Assembly: GCA_051201675.1 (NCBI GenBank)
Contig: CP179212.1
Coordinates: 1,612,001-1,676,000, forward strand
Direction: 5' to 3'
DNA from: HTCC2207 sp002685195
Lineage (GTDB): Bacteria > Pseudomonadota > Gammaproteobacteria > Pseudomonadales > Porticoccaceae
DNA: 64,000 nt
How positions within the stretch are numbered: the first letter of the stretch is position 1; each line of letters opens with the position of its first letter. The notes below the pieces were generated by a model. The model had not been told where the DNA came from. It saw nothing but the letters and a program-made list of their open reading frames with translations, and searched no databases. Below, piece after piece: positions 1 to 8,849 of the stretch. The translations under genes were made by a program, and so were the position numbers.

Positions 1-402
1 TGATCCTGCACGCCTCAAATAGGGAATAGCCGCACATGATAGTATGAGAGGTGCTCGCATATTAATATCAACCATTGCACCAACATCCGCCGGATCAAGC
101 TTCTCAAGATCACCTCGATTATGCATGCCGGCGTTATTGACTAGCACGTCTACATGACCAAACTTCGCTTCAGCCTTAGCGAGCAATTCCATACATTGTT
201 CACTGTTAGCGACATCCATCGCAACGGTAAGAACCGAGCACTGGGGCGACAGTTCATCTGCAATTCTATCTAAACCTTCCTGGCCTCGGGCAGAGAGAAC
301 CAAATTAGCCTTTTGCGCCGCAAAAGCCCTTGCACATGCAGCACCAACACCGGCAGAGGCGCCAGTTATAATGACCGTTTTTCCAGTAAATTCAGAGTTC
401 AT
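1..402 (-). CDS. SDR-family NAD(P)-dependent oxidoreductase, partial (3' end off window)
   Basis: The first 134 residues of a classical short-chain dehydrogenase/reductase are visible, starting at an ATG (400-402) and running off the window's left edge. The N-terminus has the Rossmann nucleotide-binding pattern TGASAGVG at about residues 13-20 and the structural NNAG motif near residue 90. The catalytic YxxxK lies in the missing part, so substrate and cofactor preference cannot be judged. It is separated from the next minus-strand gene by 92 bases and may not be co-transcribed with it. Family is certain; specific function is unknown. Confidence 0.85.
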   Translation of the reverse strand, partial: MNSEFTGKTVIITGASAGVGAACARAFAAQKANLVLSARGQEGLDRIADELSPQCSVLTVAMDVANSEQCMELLAKAEAKFGHVDVLVNNAGMHNRGDLEKLDPADVGAMVDINMRAPLILSCAAIPYLRRAGS

Positions 403-494
403 TCTTAGATCCTATAAATTCATAGTTATTTTAGTGCTTGGAAGTATACAGACTGGAGCATGTCAATCTACCGCTTTTCAACCTCTCCACAGGC

Positions 495-1391
495 TTATTT
501 GAGTAAATCTTGTAGAGCTTCCGTCAGATTTGGATACTCAAATTCAAACTTGCTCTGAAGAAGCTTAGCTGGAATCACCTCCTGGCCCTGAAGCAATAAC
601 TCTTCGCCCATCTCACCAAACAGAAGTCTGACCATAAAACTGGGCATTGGCAACAGAGCCGGCCTGCCAAGGACCTTAGCTAATGTCGCAGTAAACTCTC
701 GGTTGATCGACGAGTTAGGTGCGGTTGCATTAATAGGGCCCGATAACTTCTCAGATTGGATACAGTGATTTAAAACTCTCACCATATCTCTGATATGGAT
801 CCAAGACATTACTTGCTCGCCGTTACCTATGGGACCTCCAAGTCCCATCCTGAAGGGCGGTAGCATTTTCGCCAAGGCACCCTGTTCACCGAGTACTATC
901 CCTGTGCGCACCAAGCAAACTCGAGTACCTAAGTTTTTAAATTGAAGAGCGCTATCTTCCCAACTTGCACAGAGTTTATGAGAAAACCCATCTACTGCGG
1001 AATTTGACTCATCCACTGCTGCAGATCCTGGGCCATAGTAACCTATGGCCGATCCGCTAATAAGCCGTATTGGAGCTTCAGCTCGGTGACGGAAGAAGTC
1101 GTAGAGTTGATCCGTAAAGCTGCTTCTACTAACAAAAAACTGTTTTTTGCGGCTCTCATTCCAGCGCTTATCCGCGAGGGGCTCTCCTGCCAGATTAACT
1201 ATGGTATCTATATTTATATCACTGGATATTTCATCAAGACGAGATATGATTTCAGCAGAACTAGGCAATACTTCACGCGCCTTTTCAACACTGCGACTAA
1301 GCACGATTAGCGACCACCCTAAACGCTCCGCTTCCCAACAAAAATGACGTCCAATAAATCCACTACCACCAGTGACTAAAATTGTCGGCAT
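495..1391 (-). CDS. yfcH: TIGR01777-type NAD(P)-dependent epimerase (YfcH-like)
   Basis: A 298-residue extended SDR protein. The N-terminus carries the glycine-rich nucleotide-binding motif VTGGSGFIG (about residues 6-14), and the SGSAIGYYG segment supplies the SxnYxxxK-like region of this family. Length and the C-terminal part, with a PAKLLQSKFEF-like tail, match the YfcH/SDR39U1 group (C-terminal DUF1731), whose physiological substrate is not established. It faces away from purC across a 160-base gap that presumably holds divergent promoters. Recognition is at family level; the enzymatic role is unproven. Confidence 0.85.
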   Translation of the reverse strand: MPTILVTGGSGFIGRHFCWEAERLGWSLIVLSRSVEKAREVLPSSAEIISRLDEISSDINIDTIVNLAGEPLADKRWNESRKKQFFVSRSSFTDQLYDFFRHRAEAPIRLISGSAIGYYGPGSAAVDESNSAVDGFSHKLCASWEDSALQFKNLGTRVCLVRTGIVLGEQGALAKMLPPFRMGLGGPIGNGEQVMSWIHIRDMVRVLNHCIQSEKLSGPINATAPNSSINREFTATLAKVLGRPALLPMPSFMVRLLFGEMGEELLLQGQEVIPAKLLQSKFEFEYPNLTEALQDLLK

Positions 1392-1551
1392 ATATGACCC
1401 CTTCCGAAATGACCATTATGATATAAAGCATAAATAATAACCCATCTTAGAGTTAATCTTTACTTTACCCAAGTGATTCTGAATTGATAGAATTCATGCT
1501 CGGTTAGTTTTTTATTTTATATCCCATAATCCAACAACCTAGGCACTAACA

Positions 1552-2655
1552 ATGAGTCTTGCGAACAAAGTATTAGCTGTAAATGATGATCTTCCAATTC
1601 GTAGCGATGAGCCAGTGCATAGCGGCAAGGTTCGCTCTGTTTACTGGTTGACCGAAGCTGATAGCCGGCGGCTAATCACAGAACATGGCTATGATGTCGC
1701 TCCAGACTCGCCTCTGGCGATCATGGTGATTAGTGACCGGATCTCAGCATTTGAATGTATTTGGCGCGGAGAGGGAAATATGCAAGGCATTCCAGGTAAA
1801 GGAGCTGCCTTAAATGCTATTTCTAATCATTGGTTTAAATTATTTCGTGAACAAGGCCTAGCTAACAGCCACATATTAGATGTTCCGCACCCTCTAGTAT
1901 GGATTGTACAAAAAGCTAGACCAGTGATGATCGAGGCAATTTGTCGGCAATATATTACTGGCTCCATGTGGCGTGCCTATGAAAAAGGGGAACGTGATTT
2001 CTGTGGCATCCAACTTGAAGATAACCTAGGACGTGATGAGAAATTAGCTGAATTACTGATTACGCCATCCACTAAGGGCATTCTAAAAGGGATTCCCGGC
2101 GTGCCTGAAGTAGATGATGTGAATATCTCAAGGACAGATATCGAAAATAATACCGCTGCCTTCAAATTCAAAAGTAAAGAGGACATCGATGTTTATGAAA
2201 AACTTCTCAGAGAAGGCTTCTCAGTTATCAGTAGCGAACTAGCCAAGTTAGACCAGGTATTTGTTGATACTAAATTTGAGTTTGGTTACGTGGCTGATCG
2301 TAATGGCAATGATGAATTAATTTACATGGACGAAGTTGGCACTCCAGACTCATCCAGAATATGGGATGGCCCAAACTATAGAGAAGGCAAGGTCGTGGAG
2401 AATTCAAAGGAAGGTTTCCGCCAGCTATTACTAAAACACTTTCCTGATCCAGATATTTTATTAGATAAAAACCGTATGGAGGAGCGTTATGCTCTAGCTG
2501 CAGATAATGAGCTACCTGAATCTGTGATGATGCAGGTGTCCGATACCTATGTTAGTCTGGCTGAGAAGATAACTGGTGAAACATTAACAGTTTCTTCAAA
2601 TCCTAAGGCTGAGATATTAGCTATCTTAGATACGAAATATGGGTTGATCGACTGA
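1552..2655 (+). CDS. purC: phosphoribosylaminoimidazole-succinocarboxamide synthase (long form)
   Basis: PurC performs the ATP-dependent ligation of aspartate to CAIR, giving SAICAR in de novo purine synthesis (cytoplasm). The sequence shows the N-terminal nucleotide-binding motif GKVRSVYW (about residues 25-32), the substrate region around RQYITGSMW, and the signature DEVGTPDSSRIW. At 367 residues it belongs to the longer PurC class rather than the roughly 237-residue E. coli type, with a C-terminal extension of about 60 residues. It is followed 56 bases later by an uncharacterised gene on the same strand. No purine riboswitch or PurR-type operator was recognised in the 160-base upstream gap. 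Confidence 0.95.
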   Translation: MSLANKVLAVNDDLPIRSDEPVHSGKVRSVYWLTEADSRRLITEHGYDVAPDSPLAIMVISDRISAFECIWRGEGNMQGIPGKGAALNAISNHWFKLFREQGLANSHILDVPHPLVWIVQKARPVMIEAICRQYITGSMWRAYEKGERDFCGIQLEDNLGRDEKLAELLITPSTKGILKGIPGVPEVDDVNISRTDIENNTAAFKFKSKEDIDVYEKLLREGFSVISSELAKLDQVFVDTKFEFGYVADRNGNDELIYMDEVGTPDSSRIWDGPNYREGKVVENSKEGFRQLLLKHFPDPDILLDKNRMEERYALAADNELPESVMMQVSDTYVSLAEKITGETLTVSSNPKAEILAILDTKYGLID

Positions 2656-2711
2656 AATACTGCGACATTTTAGAGAACCAATAATACTCCAAACAAAACA
2701 CGGTAAAGATC

Positions 2712-3188
2712 ATGGCTGAAGAACAAAGTATCAATATAGACTCTCGCAAACTATTTAATCTCGGTGTAAATTTACTGGTTGCGGGATTTATTCGGCAAAA
2801 ACCTGAAGACGCTAAGAAGCTATTTAAGGAACTTAAGCAGGGAGTTCAGATCTCTTCTGGTCAATTGACCTCAGAGCAAACCGGCATGGTAATACCAATT
2901 AAATTAGAGCTTGATCGCAGTGAGTACAGGGGCCAATTTAATTTTCCTAACTTCGAAATTTCAGTTAAAACGATGCTTCAGAAATTTGAAACTGAAGTAC
3001 GTAAAGATAAAGACCTCAAAGACTTACATACTCTGACCAATGAGACCACCGGTGGCCTTCTCTTCAATGTACCCACTGGTGTGAAAATTGGAGAGGACAT
3101 CAATGTCTTGATGATGGCCGTAGAACCCGCGGGTGAATCGCTAGTGGTCAAGTTAATGTTTATGAACCCAGAGCAGTTTCAGTCTTAA
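2712..3188 (+). CDS. conserved hypothetical protein, 158 aa
   Basis: I do not recognise the family. The protein is soluble, mildly charged and without signal peptide or transmembrane segment. It has a short helical N-terminus with a hydrophobic stretch (NLGVNLLVAGFI, about residues 17-28), then an alternating hydrophobic pattern suggesting a beta-rich domain. It starts at ATG 2712 after a weak ribosome-binding site and lies 56 bases after purC in the same direction, so read-through from purC is possible. No catalytic motif is visible. Codon use looks like that of its neighbours, so it is probably an ordinary vertically inherited gene of unknown role. Confidence 0.75.
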   Translation: MAEEQSINIDSRKLFNLGVNLLVAGFIRQKPEDAKKLFKELKQGVQISSGQLTSEQTGMVIPIKLELDRSEYRGQFNFPNFEISVKTMLQKFETEVRKDKDLKDLHTLTNETTGGLLFNVPTGVKIGEDINVLMMAVEPAGESLVVKLMFMNPEQFQS

Positions 3189-3372
3189 ACTCACAACTTT
3201 TCTGCAACCATGTTGAGAATATTTCCAAGATATGTCGTTCGACACACCTCATTACCTGTCCTATACTTAAAATGAAGGCGCTTGTTGTATCTAGGTGCTA
3301 AATGATTAGTTTTTAGCCTTTGGAGTTGCAATCGCCCTCGCCTAATAATAATAAAATTTAGGGGCTTGAGTT

Positions 3373-3930
3373 ATGAGACGCCATTTTTACATCTGTAATA
3401 ATCTTGATGAATTAGAGCTCGTCGAAAAAGAATTAGAAAATCACGGGATCTCAACACCACATATACACGTTCTTAGCCTAGATGATGGTGAGGTAGCTAG
3501 GCATAGCAGACTCCATGAAGTAGAGGCCGTCCTGAGAACTGATGTTGTTCATGGTACAGAAGTAGGAGCATTAATAGGAGTGCTTGCCTCGGCAACCATA
3601 CTGCTCCTCGCTCACTTCTTTGGCTGGGCAGAAGGACCAACTTGGATACCCTTTATATTTTTATCCATTATATTGCTGGGTTTTTGTACATGGGAAGGCG
3701 GTTTCTTTGGCATTCAAATCAAAAACAAGCGCTTCGCTCGCTTTGAATCTGCACTAAAGGCGGGAAAACATTTGTTTTTTGTTGATATCGAGACTGAAAA
3801 AGAGAAGCTATTAAGCGATGTTGTTGGGCGTCACCCACTACTTATAGATGCTGGTGAAGGTCCTTCAGTCCCTCATTGGTTTATCCGATGGCAAGATCGA
3901 TTCAAACACTTTATAAAAGTTATGCCGTAA
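3373..3930 (+). CDS. putative membrane protein with two transmembrane segments, 185 aa
   Basis: The protein has a cytoplasmic-type N-terminal alpha/beta domain (about residues 1-60), two predicted transmembrane helices (about 64-84 and 90-113) with a short linker, and a soluble C-terminal half rich in charged residues. The architecture resembles the small DUF1269-like or 'NAD/FAD-utilizing enzyme' proteins annotated in pseudomonads, but I cannot assign it firmly. A good ribosome-binding site (AGGGG) precedes ATG 3373. It converges on the cytochrome oxidase operon with only 9 bases between stop codons. Function unknown. Confidence 0.75.
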   Translation: MRRHFYICNNLDELELVEKELENHGISTPHIHVLSLDDGEVARHSRLHEVEAVLRTDVVHGTEVGALIGVLASATILLLAHFFGWAEGPTWIPFIFLSIILLGFCTWEGGFFGIQIKNKRFARFESALKAGKHLFFVDIETEKEKLLSDVVGRHPLLIDAGEGPSVPHWFIRWQDRFKHFIKVMP

Positions 3931-3939
3931 CAGTATTGG

Positions 3940-4266
3940 TTATTGGAAAAAGAAGAGCCTATTAAGATGCGTGTAATCCGCCTCTATAGACATGAGGGCT
4001 ATAAGCACGAGTATGCATAATGGCGGCATCAGTATAGCGAGCACAAAAGCTATACGCTCCCATACCATGTGCATGAACACGGCTACTATAAGACCTGCCT
4101 TGAGAAACATAAATATAATAATTAAGGTCCAACGAAGCTCTCCCTGGACTTGCAAGTAATCCACTGCGTAGGAAAAACCGCTTAAAACAAATAGCAGTCC
4201 CCATACTTTAAAATAAAGACTTATCGGGTGCTGCTGCTGTCCCTGAACATCGCTACCATTTTCCAT
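3940..4266 (-). CDS. cytochrome c oxidase subunit IV (prokaryotic COX4 type)
   Basis: A 108-residue protein with three predicted membrane helices (about residues 18-37, 46-68 and 72-93), including the MFLKAGLIVAVFMHM segment typical of the small prokaryotic subunit IV of heme-copper oxidases. It is the last gene of the oxidase operon, 11 bases after the preceding subunit III gene, which supports its role as an accessory subunit of the terminal oxidase in the inner membrane. Small subunits of this type diverge quickly, so the exact family name is less certain than its membership in the complex. Confidence 0.85.
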   Translation of the reverse strand: MENGSDVQGQQQHPISLYFKVWGLLFVLSGFSYAVDYLQVQGELRWTLIIIFMFLKAGLIVAVFMHMVWERIAFVLAILMPPLCILVLIALMSIEADYTHLNRLFFFQ

Positions 4267-4277
4267 GTTTCAAACTC

Positions 4278-4952
4278 CTACCAAAGATAAAAGAAAGCAA
4301 ATATAAAGACCCAAACCAAATCAACGAAATGCCAATAGAGGCCTGTAATCTCAACTATTTCATAGCCTCGTTCCTCATAGTCACCACGCAGAACTTTGAG
4401 AGCCACAATAATTAGGTAAATTACCCCTATAGATACGTGGAAACCATGGAACCCCGTAACCATAAAGAATACCGCCCCGAACTGAGCGGCACCCATGGGA
4501 TTACCCCAGGGGCGCACCCCTTCTTCAACGATGAGTTTGGTCCACTCAAAAGCTTGCATACCAACGAAACATACCCCAAATCCGGCGGTAATTAACATTA
4601 ATATTGCCGCCTGTTTTCGTTGATTGCGATAACCACAATTAACCGCCATTGCCATAGTGCCGCTGCTGGTGATTAACACAAAAGTCATAATAGCAATCAG
4701 AATAAGGGGTATATGCTCCCCCATTATAGTAAGTGCAAACACTTCACTAGAATTGGGCCACGGTTCTGCTGTGGTCATTCGCACCGACATGTAACCGACT
4801 AGAAAGCAACTGAAGATAAAAGTATCACTGAGTAGGAAAATCCACATCATGGCTTTTCCCCAAGACACATTTTTAAATGCGTCTTTATCTGATGCCCAGT
4901 CCTCAATTAATACATCAACACTTGTCGTTTTAGCTGGTGCAGAATTTTCCAT
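4278..4952 (-). CDS. cytochrome c oxidase subunit III
   Basis: A heme-copper oxidase subunit III of 224 residues. It has about five to six hydrophobic helices, with the GFHGFHVSIG motif and the conserved WHFVDLVWVF segment near the C-terminus. I chose ATG 4952 because GGGGAG sits 8 bases upstream, inside the last codons of the preceding gene. Two more upstream in-frame ATGs (4958 and beyond) overlap the previous stop and are poorly spaced. It is the second of two subunit III-like genes in this operon and is the more canonical of the two, so it is probably the genuine structural subunit III. Confidence 0.88.
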   Translation of the reverse strand: MENSAPAKTTSVDVLIEDWASDKDAFKNVSWGKAMMWIFLLSDTFIFSCFLVGYMSVRMTTAEPWPNSSEVFALTIMGEHIPLILIAIMTFVLITSSGTMAMAVNCGYRNQRKQAAILMLITAGFGVCFVGMQAFEWTKLIVEEGVRPWGNPMGAAQFGAVFFMVTGFHGFHVSIGVIYLIIVALKVLRGDYEERGYEIVEITGLYWHFVDLVWVFIFAFFYLW

Positions 4953-4957
4953 AGTCA

Positions 4958-5635
4958 TCACTCCCCAAATCCACAAAATCTAGCAATCGCGGCATAGGTA
5001 CCAGGAGAACTAGACAAAAGTGCAAACAGCAACATCCATACTATTAACAAAAAGTGCCAGTATCTTGCACATAGCTCAATTGAAAGCTTGGCTAATGCAA
5101 CAGATTTTGACTCGACTTCCTTGGGGATTGCCAACAAACGGCGTGTAGCTACCACCCAGGCAACCATTCCCCCCACTAAATGCAATGCATGTAATCCTGT
5201 CAGCAAAAAGAAAAAGGCATTGGCGGGATTAGTTGTAGCCAAAAATCCTCTGTCCATTAAGTATCGCCAAAAAACCAATTGGCCTATCAAAAATCCTAAA
5301 GATGAGAGACCTGCAAGCCACATAAATTCTCGGGCGTTACTCTGCTGAGGTCGATCTATATTTCGTCTCGCCAGTTCAAAAGAAATACTAGCCACCAACA
5401 ATAATACGGTATTGATCCATAGCTGCCATGTCTTCGCTAGCGGTTGCCATGGCTCCGATAAAGCCTCCCAATCCGAAACTTGAGAGCGCAATATGTATGA
5501 CAGTAGAAACAGAAAGAACATAGAACTGATAGCGGCCATCAAAAAGTATAGGCCTGTCTTTGCACTGGCTCCTCGTCGGGTAACATCGCTGAGGTCACCA
5601 GCAAGTGGCATCGAAGTCGTTTGGGCGAGCATCAT
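4958..5635 (-). CDS. second cytochrome c oxidase subunit III-like protein
   Basis: A 225-residue membrane protein of the subunit III superfamily. It shows the features GLHALHLVGG and RYWHFLLIVWMLLFALL, which parallel the HGxH and WHFxDxVW segments of subunit III, but the Asp of the canonical C-terminal motif is replaced. GGAG lies just upstream of two adjacent ATGs (5635 and 5632). It directly follows the subunit I gene (26 bases) and its stop overlaps the ribosome-binding site of the next gene, which suggests translational coupling. A second subunit III-like protein is known from some caa3- and bo-like clusters. Here it may be a structural paralogue; its role is inferred only. Confidence 0.8.
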   Translation of the reverse strand: MMLAQTTSMPLAGDLSDVTRRGASAKTGLYFLMAAISSMFFLFLLSYILRSQVSDWEALSEPWQPLAKTWQLWINTVLLLVASISFELARRNIDRPQQSNAREFMWLAGLSSLGFLIGQLVFWRYLMDRGFLATTNPANAFFFLLTGLHALHLVGGMVAWVVATRRLLAIPKEVESKSVALAKLSIELCARYWHFLLIVWMLLFALLSSSPGTYAAIARFCGFGE

Positions 5636-5661
5636 TATCTCCGTTCTATTGTTTTATATTA

Positions 5662-7419
5662 TTATTCATCGTGATCACTTTCATGGATTGGAACTTCCTC
5701 TCCACTAGTCGTTTGAGGCGTGTAGTCAAGCTCAGCCCCAGGGACGCCGTAATCATAGGCCCATCGATGCACCACAGGGAGAGATGGACCCCAGTTACCA
5801 TGCTTTGGGGGAGTTTCTGGCGTCAACCACTCGAGGGAAGTAGCTTTCCAGGGATTACCCCCCGAAGGTTTGCCCTTAAAGTAGCTGTAAACCATATTAA
5901 ACAGAAATAATAGCTGACTAATACCTACACTAATTGCTACAACGGTAATAAAAGCATTAAGGCTCTGCGCTGACTCAGGATTAATAACCTGATACCCCTC
6001 CCATGCGTAATAACGTCTTGGCATACCAAGAAAGCCGAGATAATGCATAGGGAAATAAATCAGATAGGTCCCAAGGAAAGTTATCCAAAAATGTAGCTTA
6101 CCGATGCCATCATGGAGCATTCGGCCAGTAATTTTTGGATACCAATGGTAAATAGAACCGAATACTACTAATACTGGCGCAACACCCATCACCATGTGGA
6201 AATGAGCCACAACAAAATAAGTGTCAGAAAGTGGTATATCCACAACGACGTTACCAAGGAATAGGCCAGTTAAACCGCCAACTAAGAAAGTAACAATAAA
6301 GGCTAATGAAAATAACATAGGCACGGTTAAATGAATATTTCCACGCCAGAGAGTTAACAGCCAATTATAAACCTTAAGTGCAGTGGGCACAGCGATGACT
6401 AACGTAGTAACAGCAAAGAAAAAGCCAAAATAAGGATTCATACCACTGACATACATGTGGTGCGCCCAAACGACAAAACTAAGTACACCAATAACAACAA
6501 TTGCCCACACCATCATTCGATAGCCAAAGATACTTCGTCGAGCATGAACACTAATTAGATCAGAAACCAAACCAAAAGCCGGCAAGGCTACTATATACAC
6601 TTCAGGGTGTCCGAAGAACCAGAATAGGTGCTGAAACAAAATAGGACTACCACCGCTATAATCAAGTGCAGCACCTTGGTTCGCACTGAACATGTCAGGC
6701 ATGAAAAAGCTCGTGCCAATCGTTGTATCTAGCAACATCATAATGCCGCTAACAAACAATGCCGGGAAGGCTAACAGCGCAAGAATGGTCGCGACAAATA
6801 TCCCCCATACGGTGAGAGGCATTCGGAACATGGTCATACCATGAGTACGGGCCTGGAGAACGGTAGTTACATAGTTAAGCCCCCCCATAGTCGCAGCGAC
6901 AATAAAAATAATGAGAGAGACTAGCATCAAAATAATACCCCATTCCGTACCTGGAGTACCTGCGGTTATGGCTTGCGGCGGATATAGTGTCCACCCAGCT
7001 CCGGTGGGGCCCCCTGGAACAAAAAAGCTTGCCAGAAGCACTAAAACAGAAAGCAAGTAAAACCAAACACTAAGCATATTTACAAATGGAAATACCATAT
7101 CTCGAGCGCCCACCATCAATGGGATCAGATAATTACCAAAACCTCCCAGAAATAATGCTGTAAGTAGGTAGATCACCATGATCATGCCGTGCATCGTCAT
7201 AGCTTGGTAGTATTCAGTAGAGTCCATATCGATGCTCTCGGGGAAACCAATTTGCATCCGCATCATTGCCGACAGTACCAGCGCAACTAAACCTACAAAA
7301 ATCGCGATCAGTGAGTACTGTATAGCAATGACTTTATGATCTTGACTCCAAACATATTTAGCAATAAAGCTAGTTGGATCATGGAGTTCCTCGTGTTCTG
7401 CATCATCTGCGTAAGCCAT
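5662..7419 (-). CDS. ctaD: cytochrome c oxidase subunit I (A1-type heme-copper oxidase)
   Basis: The catalytic subunit (585 residues, 12 or more membrane helices) reduces oxygen at the heme a3-CuB site and pumps protons. The motif WFFGHPEVYI carries the A1-type glutamate and the CuB histidine cross-linked tyrosine. WAHHMYVSG supplies the two other CuB histidines, and HFHMVMG supplies the heme ligands. The D-channel entrance is recognisable (GNYLIPLMVGARDM), as is the K-channel lysine (TALKVYNW), so both proton paths look intact. It starts 3 bases after the subunit II stop with GAGG upstream. No copper chaperone gene (cox11/ctaG) lies between it and the subunit III genes, unlike many proteobacterial clusters. 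Confidence 0.96.
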   Translation of the reverse strand: MAYADDAEHEELHDPTSFIAKYVWSQDHKVIAIQYSLIAIFVGLVALVLSAMMRMQIGFPESIDMDSTEYYQAMTMHGMIMVIYLLTALFLGGFGNYLIPLMVGARDMVFPFVNMLSVWFYLLSVLVLLASFFVPGGPTGAGWTLYPPQAITAGTPGTEWGIILMLVSLIIFIVAATMGGLNYVTTVLQARTHGMTMFRMPLTVWGIFVATILALLAFPALFVSGIMMLLDTTIGTSFFMPDMFSANQGAALDYSGGSPILFQHLFWFFGHPEVYIVALPAFGLVSDLISVHARRSIFGYRMMVWAIVVIGVLSFVVWAHHMYVSGMNPYFGFFFAVTTLVIAVPTALKVYNWLLTLWRGNIHLTVPMLFSLAFIVTFLVGGLTGLFLGNVVVDIPLSDTYFVVAHFHMVMGVAPVLVVFGSIYHWYPKITGRMLHDGIGKLHFWITFLGTYLIYFPMHYLGFLGMPRRYYAWEGYQVINPESAQSLNAFITVVAISVGISQLLFLFNMVYSYFKGKPSGGNPWKATSLEWLTPETPPKHGNWGPSLPVVHRWAYDYGVPGAELDYTPQTTSGEEVPIHESDHDE

Positions 7420-7422
7420 TAA

Positions 7423-8553
7423 TCAATCCTCAGTCGGCTGTGTAGAAGGCTGACTCAAATCATCTGATGAAAGAGAGTCAATATAGGCTACTAAACTATC
7501 CAGTTGTTCGTCGCTGAATTCATAGGCAACCATCACTGGCGGATAACCTGCAGCTATTTTCACTGCAGGGTCAACAATGGACTCAATCAAATAATCAGAA
7601 TCAACCAGGACCTTACTACCATCAATAAGAGTCTCTTGTGACCCAGATAAATTCAACCACCCTGGACCGAGACTCGGCCCACCATCAATGCTGTGGCATG
7701 CAAGGCATCCTCGGCTAGCGGCCAAACGCTGACCTTGCTCTACAAGTCCCTCTACTGTGCCGCCTGTAAGCACATCAGCGAACGTTACTTGCTGAGATAA
7801 CCACTCCTCATAATCTGAGGCTGTATCAACAACAACTTGCCCCCGCATGTTGTAGTGACCAATACCACAGTATTCAGCACAAAGAATATCAAAGGTCCCA
7901 GGGATCGTGGGCGTGAACCAAAAGTAAGTAATTTGACCTGGGACTAAATCCATCTTGGCGCGAAATTCAGGGACATAAAAGTCATGGAGTACATCTTTAG
8001 ATCTCAACAAAACCTTAGTGGGTTGATTAACCAAAAGGTGCATTTGATTCCCGGCAACGAGAATATCGTCCTGACTAGCCGCATCATCAGGGTCAAGACC
8101 AAAACTGTTACGATCGTCCATAAGCCTAACACTGGTGCGGCCGAACTTTTTATCACCACCAGGCAATCGATAACTCCAACGCCACTGCTCTCCTACTGCC
8201 TCAAACTCCACCGCATTAGGTGGCACATGTACATAGTCGTTGTAAACCACAAGACCAGGCGCTAACAGACCACAGATTGCCAGAGTAGTAATGGAAATTA
8301 GCCACCATTCGAGTTTTTTGTTTTCAGGTTTGTACTCAGATCTACGCCCCGGAACCACCTGATATTTGTACACGCAGTAGGCCAAGAAAAGCACAATGGC
8401 AACAAAGAAAATACCTGTAATAACCAGAGTGATAGTAATGGTTGTATCAATTGACCCCCAATTGGATGCCAGAGGAGTAGCCTGCCATGGACTGAGGAAA
8501 TGAAATAACACCGAAAGAATAACAATAGCGACCAAAATAACTGCAAAAGCCAT
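7423..8553 (-). CDS. ctaC: cytochrome c oxidase subunit II with fused C-terminal cytochrome c (caa3 type)
   Basis: The subunit receives electrons and passes them to subunit I. Three hydrophobic segments (about residues 1-20, 41-62, 84-104) precede a periplasmic cupredoxin domain with complete CuA ligands (H190, C225, E227, C229, H233, M236). The C-terminal third is a class I cytochrome c domain with CLACH (C283, C286, H287) and a probable axial Met near 341, the hallmark of caa3-type oxidases. It is the promoter-proximal gene of the operon. Its upstream region has a small hairpin (GTGCC/GGCAC around 8582-8598), and the gene is divergent from a LuxR-type regulator 296 bases away. Confidence 0.95.
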   Translation of the reverse strand: MAFAVILVAIVILSVLFHFLSPWQATPLASNWGSIDTTITITLVITGIFFVAIVLFLAYCVYKYQVVPGRRSEYKPENKKLEWWLISITTLAICGLLAPGLVVYNDYVHVPPNAVEFEAVGEQWRWSYRLPGGDKKFGRTSVRLMDDRNSFGLDPDDAASQDDILVAGNQMHLLVNQPTKVLLRSKDVLHDFYVPEFRAKMDLVPGQITYFWFTPTIPGTFDILCAEYCGIGHYNMRGQVVVDTASDYEEWLSQQVTFADVLTGGTVEGLVEQGQRLAASRGCLACHSIDGGPSLGPGWLNLSGSQETLIDGSKVLVDSDYLIESIVDPAVKIAAGYPPVMVAYEFSDEQLDSLVAYIDSLSSDDLSQPSTQPTED

Positions 8554-8849
8554 ATTGATTTGACCCCTGTTACAAGGACATGTGCCTTATCATGGCACTA
8601 TGCCAAAAAGGCGAACTAACCGCGTTCGCAGTATCTTCAAGCGAGTAATTGACTCAAAATGAAGGGTGCCTTTAGACACCAAAATATAATTATTTTTTTA
8701 GACCCTATCTTGAGTCTAGCACATAAAACTAATTCTGCTAGAAAGGCTACTATAAAAAATCTAAACACCTTTGCCGAAAATATTGTGACATTAAGGCTAG
8801 ATGTTCAGTATCATCCAGATTGGAACTTTTGAACTGTAATCTTTGAGCC

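Noticed and set aside
1086..1347. Plus-strand ORFs within the yfcH-like gene, and similar opposite-strand ORFs across the window
   Set aside because: They overlap well-conserved genes on the other strand and encode low-complexity, unrecognisable peptides.
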